Shown here in pieces: positions 50,806 through 60,235 of a DNA stretch of 64,000 bases. Under the pieces are notes generated by a model. That model had not been told where the DNA came from. It ran no database searches and saw only the letters and a program-made list of their open reading frames with translations. The position numbers and the translations under genes were made by a program. Every line of letters begins with the position of its first letter. Position 1 is the stretch's first letter. Origin of the DNA: Desmonostoc vinosum HA7617-LM4 (GTDB taxonomy: Bacteria; Cyanobacteriota; Cyanobacteriia; Cyanobacteriales; Nostocaceae); assembly GCA_019359515.1 (NCBI GenBank), contig JAHHHC010000004.1:237070-301069 (forward strand), in the 5' to 3' direction.

Positions 50806-52566
50806 ATGTTCGATAAATATCTGATCAAGCTGGCAGCGTCTTGGTTACAGCTGAGCGTATTTGTCATGCTTAGCTGCACAAATTCTCGACCCCTCAAAGC
50901 ACAAACTCCAAACTCTACCTTTGCTCAACAATTTCCGCCGCCGCAGGATGTCCAGCCACCGCAGCCTTCGCCATCACCTTCACCCCAACTACCACAGCCA
51001 CTTCCCCCACCAGCAGAACTATTACCACCCTCTATTCCCAGTTCTACACCTGAAGAATCATTACCTGGTAAGGTTCCGCAAACCATCATTGTAGAAAGGT
51101 TTGAAGTTATCGGTAGTACAGTCTTCTCTCCAGCAGAGTTAACCCAAGCTACAGCTGAATTTACCAAACGACCCATAACACTTGCCCAAGTATATCAAGC
51201 TCGCTCTAAAATTACTGAACTATATATTAATAATGGTTACATTACTTCTGGTGCTTACATTCCACTTCAGACTATTCAGTCAGGTGTTGTCAAAATTCAA
51301 GTACTGGAAGGAAAATTAGAAGACATCCAAATTACAGGCACTCAGCGACTCAACTCTAATTATGTGCGTAGCCGCCTAGAAATCGCCACATCACCACCTC
51401 TCAATCGCCAACGTCTGTTAGAGTCACTCCAACTTCTACAACTCAATCCTTTGATCAAAAATTTGTCCGCTGAACTCTCAGCGGGATCGCGTCCTGGTGC
51501 AAGTGTGCTACAAGTGGCTGTGAACGAAGCCAACACCTTTAACGCGCAAGTAGTTTTGGATAACGGGCGATCGCCTAGTGTTGGCAGTTTCCGCCGCCGA
51601 TTACAATTAAATGAAGCCAACTTTCTCGGACTAGGGGATGGTCTGAGTTTAGGCTATACCAACACCGACGGTAGCAATTCCTTCGATGTTGGTTACACAT
51701 TGCCTCTCAACCCTCGCAATGGCACACTCAGCTTTAACTATGGCACCACATCCAGCAATGTCATTGAAGAGCCTTTCAATATCTTAGATATCGAGTCATC
51801 GTCTCGTTATTATGAATTGACATTTCGCCAACCCGTAATCCAAACTCCGACACAAGAATTTGTCTTGGGTTTGACAGCCTCCCGTCGGGAAAGTGAAGCC
51901 ACTTACATTAACTTTGAGCGCATAGCTTTCCCCTCATTAGGCGCTGATGAACAGGGACGCACCAAAGTATCCGCGCTACGATTTTTTCAAGAATGGACAT
52001 CCCGCAGTAGCCGCGAAGTCATCGCCCTACGTTCCCAATTTAACCTGGGTCTGGGTGCATTCGATGCCACAATTAATAAAAATGCTCCAGATAGTCGATT
52101 TTTCTCTTGGCAAGGACAAGCCCAATGGGCACGCCTCATAGCTCCTGCAACCTTACTTTTAATGCGTGTAAATACGCAATTAACAACTACAGAAATTGTG
52201 CCTTTAGAGCAATTTGGTATTGGGGGACAGGATAGTGTTCGGGGTTATCGTCAAGATTTTAACCTCACAGATAATGGCACTTTCGCCTCTGCTGAGGTGC
52301 AAGTACCAATTCTCCGCCTACCCGAAACAGATGGCATATTACAGATAGTCCCCTTTGCCGATTTCGGTATAGGCTGGAACAGTTCAAATCGAGAAAATCT
52401 CAAATTTAATACCATCGCCTCCGTTGGTTTGGGTTTACGCTGGACACAAGGCGATCGCTTTACCGTTCGTCTTGATTGGGGTATCCCCTTAGTACCCATC
52501 GATTCCAAAGGCACAACATGGCAAGAAAATGGATTGTACTTTTATTTACTTTACAATCCTTTGTAG
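50806..52566 (+). CDS. TpsB/ShlB/FhaC-type outer-membrane transporter
   Basis: The 586-residue protein has an N-terminal export segment, a Pro/Gln-rich linker (about 35-90), two POTRA domains at about 95-245 (IIVERFEVIGSTVFSPAELT; IQITGTQRLNSNYVRSRL), and a C-terminal 16-strand barrel with the family motif GGQDSVRGYRQD near 470-482. Relatives secrete a TpsA exoprotein by the two-partner route. No TpsA gene with a TPS domain is in this window, so the partner must be elsewhere, or the protein has a different cargo as proposed for some cyanobacterial Omp85-like proteins. ATG 50806 follows a short AT-rich leader. Confidence 0.9.
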   Translation: MFDKYLIKLAASWLQLSVFVMLSCTNSRPLKAQTPNSTFAQQFPPPQDVQPPQPSPSPSPQLPQPLPPPAELLPPSIPSSTPEESLPGKVPQTIIVERFEVIGSTVFSPAELTQATAEFTKRPITLAQVYQARSKITELYINNGYITSGAYIPLQTIQSGVVKIQVLEGKLEDIQITGTQRLNSNYVRSRLEIATSPPLNRQRLLESLQLLQLNPLIKNLSAELSAGSRPGASVLQVAVNEANTFNAQVVLDNGRSPSVGSFRRRLQLNEANFLGLGDGLSLGYTNTDGSNSFDVGYTLPLNPRNGTLSFNYGTTSSNVIEEPFNILDIESSSRYYELTFRQPVIQTPTQEFVLGLTASRRESEATYINFERIAFPSLGADEQGRTKVSALRFFQEWTSRSSREVIALRSQFNLGLGAFDATINKNAPDSRFFSWQGQAQWARLIAPATLLLMRVNTQLTTTEIVPLEQFGIGGQDSVRGYRQDFNLTDNGTFASAEVQVPILRLPETDGILQIVPFADFGIGWNSSNRENLKFNTIASVGLGLRWTQGDRFTVRLDWGIPLVPIDSKGTTWQENGLYFYLLYNPL

Positions 52567-52594
52567 TGTAATTCGTAATTCGTAATTCGTAATT
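52567..52594. repeat. AATTCGT heptamers after tpsB
   Basis: About four AATTCGT copies start right after the TpsB-like stop codon, the same position relative to the stop as after the DUF58, iron permease and MerC genes. Confidence 0.85.
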
Positions 52595-52661
52595 ATTTCT
52601 TGCTTCCCCAGCCTCCCCTGCTCCTCCAGCTTTTTACTCCCTCATTCCCCAATCTCTCAAA

Positions 52662-52898
52662 ATGTCAAAAGAATTCGCTATTGGTAGTAAAGTCCGTGTT
52701 GTGATGCTACCACCCTACGTTAAAACTGCTGAACCTATGCCCATGCTGCGCCCTCCCGATGTAATTCGGCTTGGTGAAGAAGGTATAGTTATTGACCGTC
52801 GTCCCGGCGGATATTGGGGAATTCGGTTTGCTAAAGGAGCCTTTCTTTTAGATAGCCAATACATCGAAAGTATAGATACACCAACCGAATCTCTGTAG
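52662..52898 (+). CDS. sipA: SipA (NblS-interacting protein, DUF3148)
   Basis: The 78-residue protein contains the highly conserved cyanobacterial block VRVVMLPPYVKTAEPMPMLR, then PPDVIRLGEEGIVIDRRPGG and YWGIRFAKGAFLLDSQY of SipA/DUF3148. SipA is an SH3-like barrel that binds the histidine kinase NblS (Hik33) and stimulates its activity, linking it to high-light and stress control; that is knowledge from Synechococcus. The stop TAG at 52896 is the first part of a TAGAGACG-family palindrome. Confidence 0.88.
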   Translation: MSKEFAIGSKVRVVMLPPYVKTAEPMPMLRPPDVIRLGEEGIVIDRRPGGYWGIRFAKGAFLLDSQYIESIDTPTESL

Positions 52899-52924
52899 AG
52901 ACGCTTCAAAAGTGCGTTCCTACA
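52895..52924. repeat. TAGAGACG-family inverted repeat overlapping the sipA stop
   Basis: GTAGAGACGCTTCAAAAGTGCGTTCCTAC: arms GTAGAGACGC and GTGCGTTCCTAC pair imperfectly around a TTCAAAA loop. The TAG within the left arm is the sipA stop codon. No T-run follows. Confidence 0.65.
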
Positions 52925-52982
52925 ACTAATTAGTCACAAAGAATTGTAAACTTATGTTAAATTTACGGTTCTGGTTTGCACA

Positions 52983-53537
52983 ATGATTTCCCGTCGTACT
53001 TTTTTAAACATATTATTTGTCAGTTGTTTTGCTATCCTTGGTTGGTTGAATTTTACTCCTACTGCTGATGCTCTTGGGGGTAAACTCCCAGCGATGAATC
53101 AACCTGCGCCAGAGTTTACTTTGTCAACCAACACAGGCGATGGCAAAATTTCCCTCTCTGACTTGCGTGGTAAGTGGGTAGTTCTGTATTTTTATCCCAA
53201 AGATTTTACCGCCGGTTGTACTATCGAAGCCCGTCGTTTTCAGCAAGACTTACCTAAGTATGTAGAAAAAGATGCTCAAATAATTGGTGTGAGTGCTGAT
53301 GATATTGATTCTCACGCCAAGTTTTGTGATTCAGAAGGGTTAAAATTTCCACTGTTGGCTGATACTGATGGTTCGGTGAGTAAAGCTTACGGTTCTTGGA
53401 TTGGTTTTGTATCTATGCGTCACAGCTTCATCATTGATCCCCAAGGTGTTTTGCGTGAGACTTTTGTAAAAGTCAACCCCAATATTCACAGTACAGAGGT
53501 ACTGGCAAGATTAGAACAGTTGCAGTCTGCTTCTTAA
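52983..53537 (+). CDS. Exported PrxQ-like peroxiredoxin lacking the usual resolving cysteine
   Basis: The 184-residue protein has an N-terminal signal or anchor (residues 1-31, FLNILFVSCFAILGWLNF, ending TADALG) and a BCP/PrxQ domain. The peroxidatic Cys is C79 in FTAGCTIEARRF. PrxQ proteins normally have a second Cys five residues later; here that position (84) is Arg. C115 (HAKFCDSEG) might substitute. Such enzymes reduce hydrogen peroxide and organic hydroperoxides with thioredoxin. It probably acts in the periplasm or thylakoid lumen. The ATG at 52983 gives MISRRTFLN with twin arginine at positions 4-5, a possible Tat signal. Confidence 0.88.
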   Translation: MISRRTFLNILFVSCFAILGWLNFTPTADALGGKLPAMNQPAPEFTLSTNTGDGKISLSDLRGKWVVLYFYPKDFTAGCTIEARRFQQDLPKYVEKDAQIIGVSADDIDSHAKFCDSEGLKFPLLADTDGSVSKAYGSWIGFVSMRHSFIIDPQGVLRETFVKVNPNIHSTEVLARLEQLQSAS

Positions 53538-53596
53538 GGGGATGCACTTCGACTTCGCTCAGTCATATCATGTCGGTTTAAAGACTTATGATTTGG

Positions 53597-53867
53597 CTGA
53601 CGCGGAGATAGGGAGACGCGGTGAGACAGCGAGTAAAGGAGGGTTTCCCTCCGCAGGCGATTGCGTTAGCGCAGCGTAAAGCCTGCGGCATAACTTCGCT
53701 TAGAGCGAGCTTGCGAGCGTCACCCGAAGGGGGACAAGGGAGAAATTTTTATGATAAGTGATTAGCCGGACATGATATCACCGGGGGATGAGGGAGGCAG
53801 AAGGAGAAACACCCAATCCCCAATCCCCAATCTCTAATCCCCAGTCCCCAATCCCCAATCCCTAGAC
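53597..53867. repeat. Inverted copy of the 12346 repeat, followed by CCCCAAT array
   Basis: 53597-53775 is the reverse complement of 12346-12490 with an additional GC-rich block (AGCGTAAAGCCTGCGGCATA and neighbours) inside. After it, CCCCAAT/CCCCAGT heptamers run from 53812 to 53867, up to the argC stop. No gene is present. Confidence 0.75.
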
Positions 53868-53872
53868 AAATG

Positions 53873-54844
53873 CTACAGTCCTAATTCTTCTGGAAAACCC
53901 AGCATAATGTTGAGGTTTTGTACAGCGGCTCCTGATGCGCCTTTACCCAGGTTGTCGAGTTGAGCGACTAGCAGCGCTTCGTGGGTGGTGTCGTTGGCGA
54001 ATACGCAAACTTGAACAAGATTGGTGCCGTTGACTGTCATCGCGTCTAGGAAGGTTCCATCTCGCAGCACACTGGGATATTTGAAGGGAGCAACTTGCAC
54101 AAATTTTTCACCTTGATAATAGTCAGCGATCGCACTATAGATTACCTCACCTGATGGCGGATTATCTAATGTCCACAGGGGTAAAGGAATTTGTACTAAC
54201 ATTCCTTGTTCAAAATCCCCTACTGCTGGTACGAAAAGCGGTGGTGATGTTAAACCGGAATACTGATGCATCTCTTTGACGTGCTTATGTCCAAACTGTA
54301 AGCCGTAAATGCCGTAAGGATGCAGCGATGTTACTTCTGTTTGCTGTTGGTGGAAGCGATCGTATTTTTGGATGAGAGCTTTACCACCACCAGAGTAACC
54401 GGAGACTGCATTCACAGTAACAGGAAAGTTTTGAGGTAGGAGATCTTTGGCCATTAAGGGCAGTATGGAAATTAAAAAACCTGTAGGATAACAGCCGGGA
54501 TTGCTAACAAATTGGGCACTAGCAATTTTCTCTCGCTGCCCTGGATGCATTTCAGGTAAGCCATATACCCAGCCTTGAGCTGTTCGATAAGCAGTACTAG
54601 CATCGAGGATTTTCACTTTGGTACTGCTGACTAAGCTGACGGCTTCACGGGCAGCGTCATCAGGTAAGCAGAGAATTACCAAGTCAACAGCATTGATCAG
54701 TTTTGCTCGCTCAGTTGTATCTTTACGCTTGGATGGATCAATTTGAACTAATTCAATGTCATCACGTTGGTTTAGTCGTGAGTAAATTTGTAAACCTGTA
54801 GTTCCTGATTCCCCATCAATGAAAATCTTAGGTTTGGTAGTCAT
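53873..54844 (-). CDS. argC: N-acetyl-gamma-glutamyl-phosphate reductase, type 2
   Basis: The 323-residue enzyme reduces N-acetylglutamyl phosphate to the semialdehyde in arginine synthesis. It starts MTTKPKIFIDGESGTTGLQI with the NADP-binding GxSGxxG-like loop, and has the catalytic cysteine in QFVSNPGCYPTGF (about 107-119) and the active-site segment VSGYSGGGKALIQ. The length and motif spacing fit the shorter type-2 (beta-proteobacterial-like) AGPR. Many cyanobacteria carry a longer type-1 ArgC, so this may be a second copy or a replacement. It has no linked arg genes here. Confidence 0.92.
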   Translation of the reverse strand: MTTKPKIFIDGESGTTGLQIYSRLNQRDDIELVQIDPSKRKDTTERAKLINAVDLVILCLPDDAAREAVSLVSSTKVKILDASTAYRTAQGWVYGLPEMHPGQREKIASAQFVSNPGCYPTGFLISILPLMAKDLLPQNFPVTVNAVSGYSGGGKALIQKYDRFHQQQTEVTSLHPYGIYGLQFGHKHVKEMHQYSGLTSPPLFVPAVGDFEQGMLVQIPLPLWTLDNPPSGEVIYSAIADYYQGEKFVQVAPFKYPSVLRDGTFLDAMTVNGTNLVQVCVFANDTTHEALLVAQLDNLGKGASGAAVQNLNIMLGFPEELGL

Positions 54845-55053
54845 GCGCTCAGCATCCTTGTCTTCAACATTAAATGGTCTGTTTCTGGGGACTGGGGATT
54901 GGGGACTGGGAAAACATTTTGAAATGTGGGAGGGTTTAAAGCCTCAGACATGCTTCGGCAACGCACTTCGACTACGCTCAGTACAAACTCTGTTACCATA
55001 ATTTTGCCGCTGCTTACCTAATCTCCAGTCCCCAGTCCCTTAAAAGTGCTAAA

Positions 55054-55125
55054 AGCGGGTGATGGGACTCGAACCCACGACATCGACCTTGGGAAGGTAG
55101 CGTTCTACCACTGAACTACACCCGC
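55054..55125 (-). tRNA. tRNA-Gly (anticodon CCC)
   Basis: The reverse strand reads GCGGGTGTAGTTCAGTGGTA, GAACGCTACCTTCCCAAGG, TCGATGTCGTGGGTTCGAGT, CCCATCACCCGCT: 72 bases, acceptor stem of seven pairs, D arm, anticodon loop TTCCCAA, T arm GTGGG-TTCGAGT-CCCAT. The anticodon CCC reads GGG glycine codons. One T-C mismatch is seen in the anticodon stem. CCA is not encoded. Confidence 0.95.
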
Positions 55126-55259
55126 AAATTATGGCTTTACATTATATCACAATTTATCGTTCCAAAATCTTTCTCCGTGTCTCCCTGTCTCCGCGTCCCC
55201 GCGTCGCTCAAAACGCAAAATATTAAAAACCTACATTTGCCCCTTGCCCCCAGTTTCTT

Positions 55260-58200
55260 CTACGAAGCGGGTTTTTCGTCGGTAGATGGCAGACTGATAT
55301 CAGCAGAGTGGTGGGATGGTTTCTTAGCCAAGCCATAACTTAGCATATCTACGAGCCAGTGTTGGAAGTTATCAATATAACTAAAGATGACTGGTACTAC
55401 TAGTAGGGTCAAGAGGGTGGAGGTTGTGAAACCACCCATAATCACAATTCCCATTGGTTGACGAACTTCGGAACCGGCACCTATTCCCAATGCTAGAGGG
55501 AAGGTGCCAGCGATTGTTGCTAAGGAAGTCATGATGATGGGACGTAGGCGGGAAACACCAGCTTCTATCAATGCCTGACGTTGGGTTTTACCTTCCTGCA
55601 TGTTGATGATGGTATAGTCAACCAACAAAATTGAGTTTTTGGTGACAATCCCTAAGAGCAATACAATACCGATGAGGGCATAAAGTCCTAAAGGTTTTTG
55701 AGCAACCATTAAAGCTATGAGTGCGCCACCCAAACAAAAAGGTAAGGCTGCCATGATTGATAACGGATGTAGGAAGTTATTGTAAAGCAACACTAGAATT
55801 GCATAGATACACATGATTGCTAATCCCAGTGCAGCACCAAAGCGACTGAAAATATCCTGCATAATTTTGGCACTGCCAGAAGGTTGCTGTACTACTCCCG
55901 GTGGCAAGTTTTGAATTGCAGGTGATTTGTTAACGGCTTGTAGCGCCTCTCCCAAAGAGATACCCTGTAAGTTAGCTTCTACAGCAACTTGACGGGCGCG
56001 ATCATAACGGTTGATGGTAGCGGGGCCACTGCCAAAACGGATGTCTGCAACTGCTATCAGGGGAATCAAGCTACCATTTTGACTGGGGACTTGCAGATTC
56101 CTGATGGTGTTGATGTCAGTACGGGCTTGGGGATCGATTTGCACGCGTATCGGGATTTGCCGATCGCTTAAATTATATTTGGCTAAGTTGGCGTCATTGT
56201 CACCAATAGTAGCTAATGAAGCAGTTCGCGCGATCGCTTGCACTGTGACACTCAAATCTGCTGCCCGTTGGGGGTTGGGAATAACCAAGATTTCTGGTTT
56301 AACTAAACTGGCAGTGGAAGCAACTTCTACCAACCCAGGTATAGCCCACATCTGTTTTTCTAGGGCATCGGCAGTTTGAGTCAAAGCTTGGGGATTTTCA
56401 CTCCTCAGCACAATCGATAAACTCTTGCGGCTGTCGCCTGGTGATTGACTCTGAAAACTGATTCTCGCCCCTGGGATTTGTGCTAACAAGGGACGTACTT
56501 GTTCTTGAAACTGTTGTTGAGATATTCGTGATTTTTTGGGTTGGAGATTGACTGCAAGAGTCGCAGAGTTGATTTCTTCAGTGGCAAACACACTCGCAAC
56601 TGCTGGGTTTTGTTGGAGAATATCAGTTGCTTGTGTCACTACCTTGTTGACGTCTGCCAAGGTGGAACCAGGGGGTACTTCAATAGAAACGTTAGAAATA
56701 CCAAAGTCACCATCATCAATTAAACCCTTGGGAATTAAGGGAACCAACATCAAACTGGTGAGGAAAAAAGCGATCGCAATTGCTATTGTGGTTAATCGAT
56801 GACGTAACGCCCATTGGAGGAGAGATTTATATGGTTGCCAGCGAGACCGCCGAAATTTAGCATATTCAATATTGGTTTTGAGACTGAGGACTTTTTTTAA
56901 TCTTGTCGTTGCCGCGATCGCGCTAGGCTGGCGATACTCTTTATCCTTGAGGAGATACGCACCCATCATCGGCGTAATCATTCGCGCGACGAGAGTAGAA
57001 AAAATTGTGGAAACCGCAACAGTCACGCCGAATGGTTGGAAAAATTGCCCAGGGACACCACCCATAAAAGCAACGGGGAGAAACACCGCAATAATCGTGG
57101 CTGCACTGGCAATCACAGCTAATCCCACTTCGTCAGAAGAGTCAAAAGCCGCCTTCCTCGCTGACTTCCCCATGGCCATGTGCCGTTCCATGTTTTCGAT
57201 TTCCACAACGGCATCATCTACCAAGTTACCCACCGCCAACGCTAATGCCAGTAAAGTCATATTGTTAAGGGTATAACCCAGTGCTTGCTGGACTGCAAAG
57301 GTAGGAATCATCGATAGAGGTAATGCCACAGCAGTAATTAATGTCGCTCGCCAGTCTCGTAAAAATAGTAGAATCACAATCACTGCCAACACTGAAGCTT
57401 GAATCAATTCATCAATAGTGCTGGCATAAGTTTGACGGACAATATTCGCTCTAGTAAAAATTAAATCCAGCTTGACATCTGGAGGGAGTGTTTTTTGCAG
57501 TTTTTGCACTGCGGTTTTAACTCCTTCTTCCACCGTCACTAAAACACTGCCTGTACTCCGCAACACCTGAAAAGCTACCACAGGTTTATTATTCATCCGG
57601 GCAGCTTGGCGGATATCAGCAAACTTATCCTCTACAGTTCCCAAGCTAGCTAAGGGCACAGAACCGCCTTTAGGGAGGAGGATTTCGTAAGTTTGCAACA
57701 TATCTACACTCGTAGCACTGCCAAGGGTGCGGATACTTTGTTCACTACCGCCAACTTCAGCGCGTCCCCCAGGCAAGTTAATATTTAAAGCGCGGATTTG
57801 ATCGTTGACTTGAGTAGCAGTAATACCCAGAGATTGTAAGCGGTCTGGTTCAAGATTGATGCGAATTTCCCTGTTTACTCCACCCACACGCTTAATTTGC
57901 GCTACACCGGGAACAGCTAATAAAGCCCGACTAATAGTTTGGTCTACAAGATTGCTTAACTCTTCTACAGAACGGCGGTCAGATTTTACAGCATATGTAA
58001 TTACCGCACCACCAGCAAAATCTAGACGTTGGACAATGGGATCATTAATATCTTGGGGTAAGTTTTGGCGAATTTGCGCGATCGCATTGCGGACATCATT
58101 TGTAGCGCGATCGCTATTAGTTCCTAAAATAAAATTAATTGTAGTTTTGGAACTGCCATCAGTTACCGTTGAAACCATATTATCAATATTACCTAACCCA

Positions 58201-58421
58201 GCAACAGCATCCTCAATTTTTTTAGTAACTTGAGATTCCAACTCTGCCGGCCCCGCCCCTGGTTGAGTCACAGTTACCGTAACCGCTGGTACATCAATAT
58301 TGGGGTTGGTATCGATTCCTAAAGACATAAAAGAAAACCAACCAACCACCGTCAAAATTAAAAACAAAACTATGGCAGGAACAGGTTTTTTAATCGACCA
58401 AGCCGAGATGTTGAAAGACAT
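55260..58421 (-). CDS. RND efflux pump inner-membrane transporter (AcrB/MdtB type)
   Basis: The 1053-residue protein has the RND layout of twelve helices and two large periplasmic loops: helix 1 IKKPVPAIVLFLILTVVGWF, two-fold repeated PN/PC porter domains, and the proton-relay helix LALALAVGNLVDDAVVEIEN with two Asp near 405. Late helices include GIVLLLGIVTKNSILLVDYT. It exports drugs, metabolites or other amphiphiles with a periplasmic adaptor and a TolC-like channel. The adaptor gene lies directly upstream on the same strand, 293 bases away, with heptamer repeats between. The substrate is unknown. Confidence 0.95.
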   Translation of the reverse strand: MSFNISAWSIKKPVPAIVLFLILTVVGWFSFMSLGIDTNPNIDVPAVTVTVTQPGAGPAELESQVTKKIEDAVAGLGNIDNMVSTVTDGSSKTTINFILGTNSDRATNDVRNAIAQIRQNLPQDINDPIVQRLDFAGGAVITYAVKSDRRSVEELSNLVDQTISRALLAVPGVAQIKRVGGVNREIRINLEPDRLQSLGITATQVNDQIRALNINLPGGRAEVGGSEQSIRTLGSATSVDMLQTYEILLPKGGSVPLASLGTVEDKFADIRQAARMNNKPVVAFQVLRSTGSVLVTVEEGVKTAVQKLQKTLPPDVKLDLIFTRANIVRQTYASTIDELIQASVLAVIVILLFLRDWRATLITAVALPLSMIPTFAVQQALGYTLNNMTLLALALAVGNLVDDAVVEIENMERHMAMGKSARKAAFDSSDEVGLAVIASAATIIAVFLPVAFMGGVPGQFFQPFGVTVAVSTIFSTLVARMITPMMGAYLLKDKEYRQPSAIAATTRLKKVLSLKTNIEYAKFRRSRWQPYKSLLQWALRHRLTTIAIAIAFFLTSLMLVPLIPKGLIDDGDFGISNVSIEVPPGSTLADVNKVVTQATDILQQNPAVASVFATEEINSATLAVNLQPKKSRISQQQFQEQVRPLLAQIPGARISFQSQSPGDSRKSLSIVLRSENPQALTQTADALEKQMWAIPGLVEVASTASLVKPEILVIPNPQRAADLSVTVQAIARTASLATIGDNDANLAKYNLSDRQIPIRVQIDPQARTDINTIRNLQVPSQNGSLIPLIAVADIRFGSGPATINRYDRARQVAVEANLQGISLGEALQAVNKSPAIQNLPPGVVQQPSGSAKIMQDIFSRFGAALGLAIMCIYAILVLLYNNFLHPLSIMAALPFCLGGALIALMVAQKPLGLYALIGIVLLLGIVTKNSILLVDYTIINMQEGKTQRQALIEAGVSRLRPIIMTSLATIAGTFPLALGIGAGSEVRQPMGIVIMGGFTTSTLLTLLVVPVIFSYIDNFQHWLVDMLSYGLAKKPSHHSADISLPSTDEKPAS

Positions 58422-58714
58422 TGTTTAATTCGTAATTCGTAATTGTGAATGGGGAGTAGGGAGTAGCTCTTATGGGTAGGTTTTTTAGATTTCGCGTTGC
58501 GTTTTGGTTGACGCGGAGACGCGGGGACAGGGGGACGCGGAGAAAGATTTCGGAACGGAAAAATAGGCTTTTTCAGACTGAATATGAAAAACCTACCCTT
58601 GAAAGGTAGGGAGTGGGGAGTAGGGAGTGGGGAGTGGGAAATTGGGAATTGTCATTTGTCATTAGTCATTAATTATTCTCCGCGTCCCCGCGTCCCCACG
58701 TCCCCGCGTCCCCC
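58422..58714. repeat. AATTCGT, GGGGAGT and CCCGCGT heptamers in the RND operon
   Basis: The gap between adaptor and pump genes contains AATTCGT units (58427-58443), GGAGTAGGG runs (58450 and 58608-58636), a pair of inverted GGTAGGTTTTT/AAAACCTACC segments at about 58475-58487 and 58586-58600, and CCCGCGT heptamers (58680-58714). It carries no gene. Confidence 0.7.
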
Positions 58715-60235
58715 TCATCTTTGCGTCTCCGCGTCCCCCTCATCCCCCCACCCTCCACCCACTCGCACTTTGTCGCCATCTTTGAGATAACCTGCACCGC
58801 TAACTACTACACGTAAACCTGTAGCGATTGGCTGCAATCCACTTTTGATTTCTACTCTGTCGCTATCAACAGGTTCACCTACTTCTATTTTCTGGGCACG
58901 GACAATATCTTCATCAGATAGGATGAATACAATTCTGCTGCCATCTGGTTGGTATTGCACTGCTTTTTGTGGTACCGTTATGCCCATTGCTGTATTAGTG
59001 GTAATGGCAGCACGGGCAAACATTCCTGGCTTGAGTGGGGTTGTTGATGGTAAGTCAATTTTGACTGTTGCTTCACGCCTTTGGTCATTTACCAACGGTT
59101 GTATATCTCTGACTCGCCCCTGCAAGCGCACCCGACTATCAACATCAGAGGTAATTTGCACAGATGCACCAAGTTTTACCTGTGGTAATTGCATTTCCGG
59201 TACTTCGGCTTGCAGTTCTAGTTTGCTATCTCGAATAATCGAAAATAACTTTTGTGTACCACCAACGACATTCCCAACCTGAGTTTGGGGCGGTATACCA
59301 GTCACATCACCAACTCTTGCGAGTTTCTCGGCAATCACTCCAGCAACCGGTGCGCGGACTATAGTTTGTTGCAGTTGCATTTGCAGCTGCTGCACTTTGG
59401 CTACACTACTGCGGACATCTGCTTTGGCTTTATTAATCGCGGCTTTGGCATTGTTGATATTTGCTTGAGCGCTAGTCACATTCGCCTTGGCACTACGGAC
59501 ATTTTCTTGGGCTAGTTTCACTGCTTCTGTGGCAGTTTTGACTGTGTATTCACGAGTATCAAGTTCTTGTTGAGTAATTGCCCCCGCAGTCGCCAGTTTT
59601 TGATAACGCTGAAAATTCTTTTGTGCTTCTTCTAGTTTGGCTTTGGCTTGGGCTAAATCTGCTTGTTTTTGCTGGACGATCGCTTGATTTGATGTGACTG
59701 TTGCCTGCTTGGATGCCAAATCCGCTTGCTTGGATTCCACATCTGCTTGTTTGGATTCTACATCTGCCTTGGCTTGGCTAATTTGGGCTTGCAATACCGA
59801 ATCATCCAATACTGCTAGCACTTGATCTTGCTTAACAAATACTCCCTCTTTGATGTCATTGGGGATTTTTTTGATTTGTAAGCCGTTGGTTTGCGGTAAA
59901 ACTGGAATCAAATCTCGTGCTGTAACAGTTCCTGTACTATTGAGGGTACGAGTCACACGGGCAGTTTCCACGGCGGCAACAGTTACTGTCATCATTGGTG
60001 TAATATTTTTAGCCGACTTATTGGCAACTGCACTTTCCTGGCGAGTGGAATGATGACTTAATATACCCATGCCGCTAAAAGCGATCGCTATTCCCAAACC
60101 AGCACCCAACATCAATGGTTTTAACCAAGGAGTAGTTTGCCTTTTATTTGTCTTTACTTGTTGAAAGCTACTATCTTCATCTATCAAAGCTTCTTTGACA
60201 TCGACTTCTAAAAAACTCTCATCACCCACAGACAC
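58715..60235 (-). CDS. RND efflux periplasmic adaptor
   Basis: The 506-residue protein has a cytoplasmic N-terminus of about 45 residues, one helix (LMLGAGLGIAIAFSGMGIL), a lipoyl half (PQTNGLQIKKIPNDIKEGVF), a coiled-coil hairpin at about 145-285, and beta-barrel and membrane-proximal parts to the end. The hairpin starts with tandem eight-residue units ADVESKQ, ADVESKQ, ADLASKQ, and has another run of Ala/Lys/Asn-rich heptads. It recruits an outer-membrane channel to the RND pump encoded next to it. The C-terminal residues GGGWGDEGDAETQR arise partly from the CCCGCGT heptamer array, so the tail may be extended. Confidence 0.9.
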   Translation of the reverse strand: MSVGDESFLEVDVKEALIDEDSSFQQVKTNKRQTTPWLKPLMLGAGLGIAIAFSGMGILSHHSTRQESAVANKSAKNITPMMTVTVAAVETARVTRTLNSTGTVTARDLIPVLPQTNGLQIKKIPNDIKEGVFVKQDQVLAVLDDSVLQAQISQAKADVESKQADVESKQADLASKQATVTSNQAIVQQKQADLAQAKAKLEEAQKNFQRYQKLATAGAITQQELDTREYTVKTATEAVKLAQENVRSAKANVTSAQANINNAKAAINKAKADVRSSVAKVQQLQMQLQQTIVRAPVAGVIAEKLARVGDVTGIPPQTQVGNVVGGTQKLFSIIRDSKLELQAEVPEMQLPQVKLGASVQITSDVDSRVRLQGRVRDIQPLVNDQRREATVKIDLPSTTPLKPGMFARAAITTNTAMGITVPQKAVQYQPDGSRIVFILSDEDIVRAQKIEVGEPVDSDRVEIKSGLQPIATGLRVVVSGAGYLKDGDKVRVGGGWGDEGDAETQR

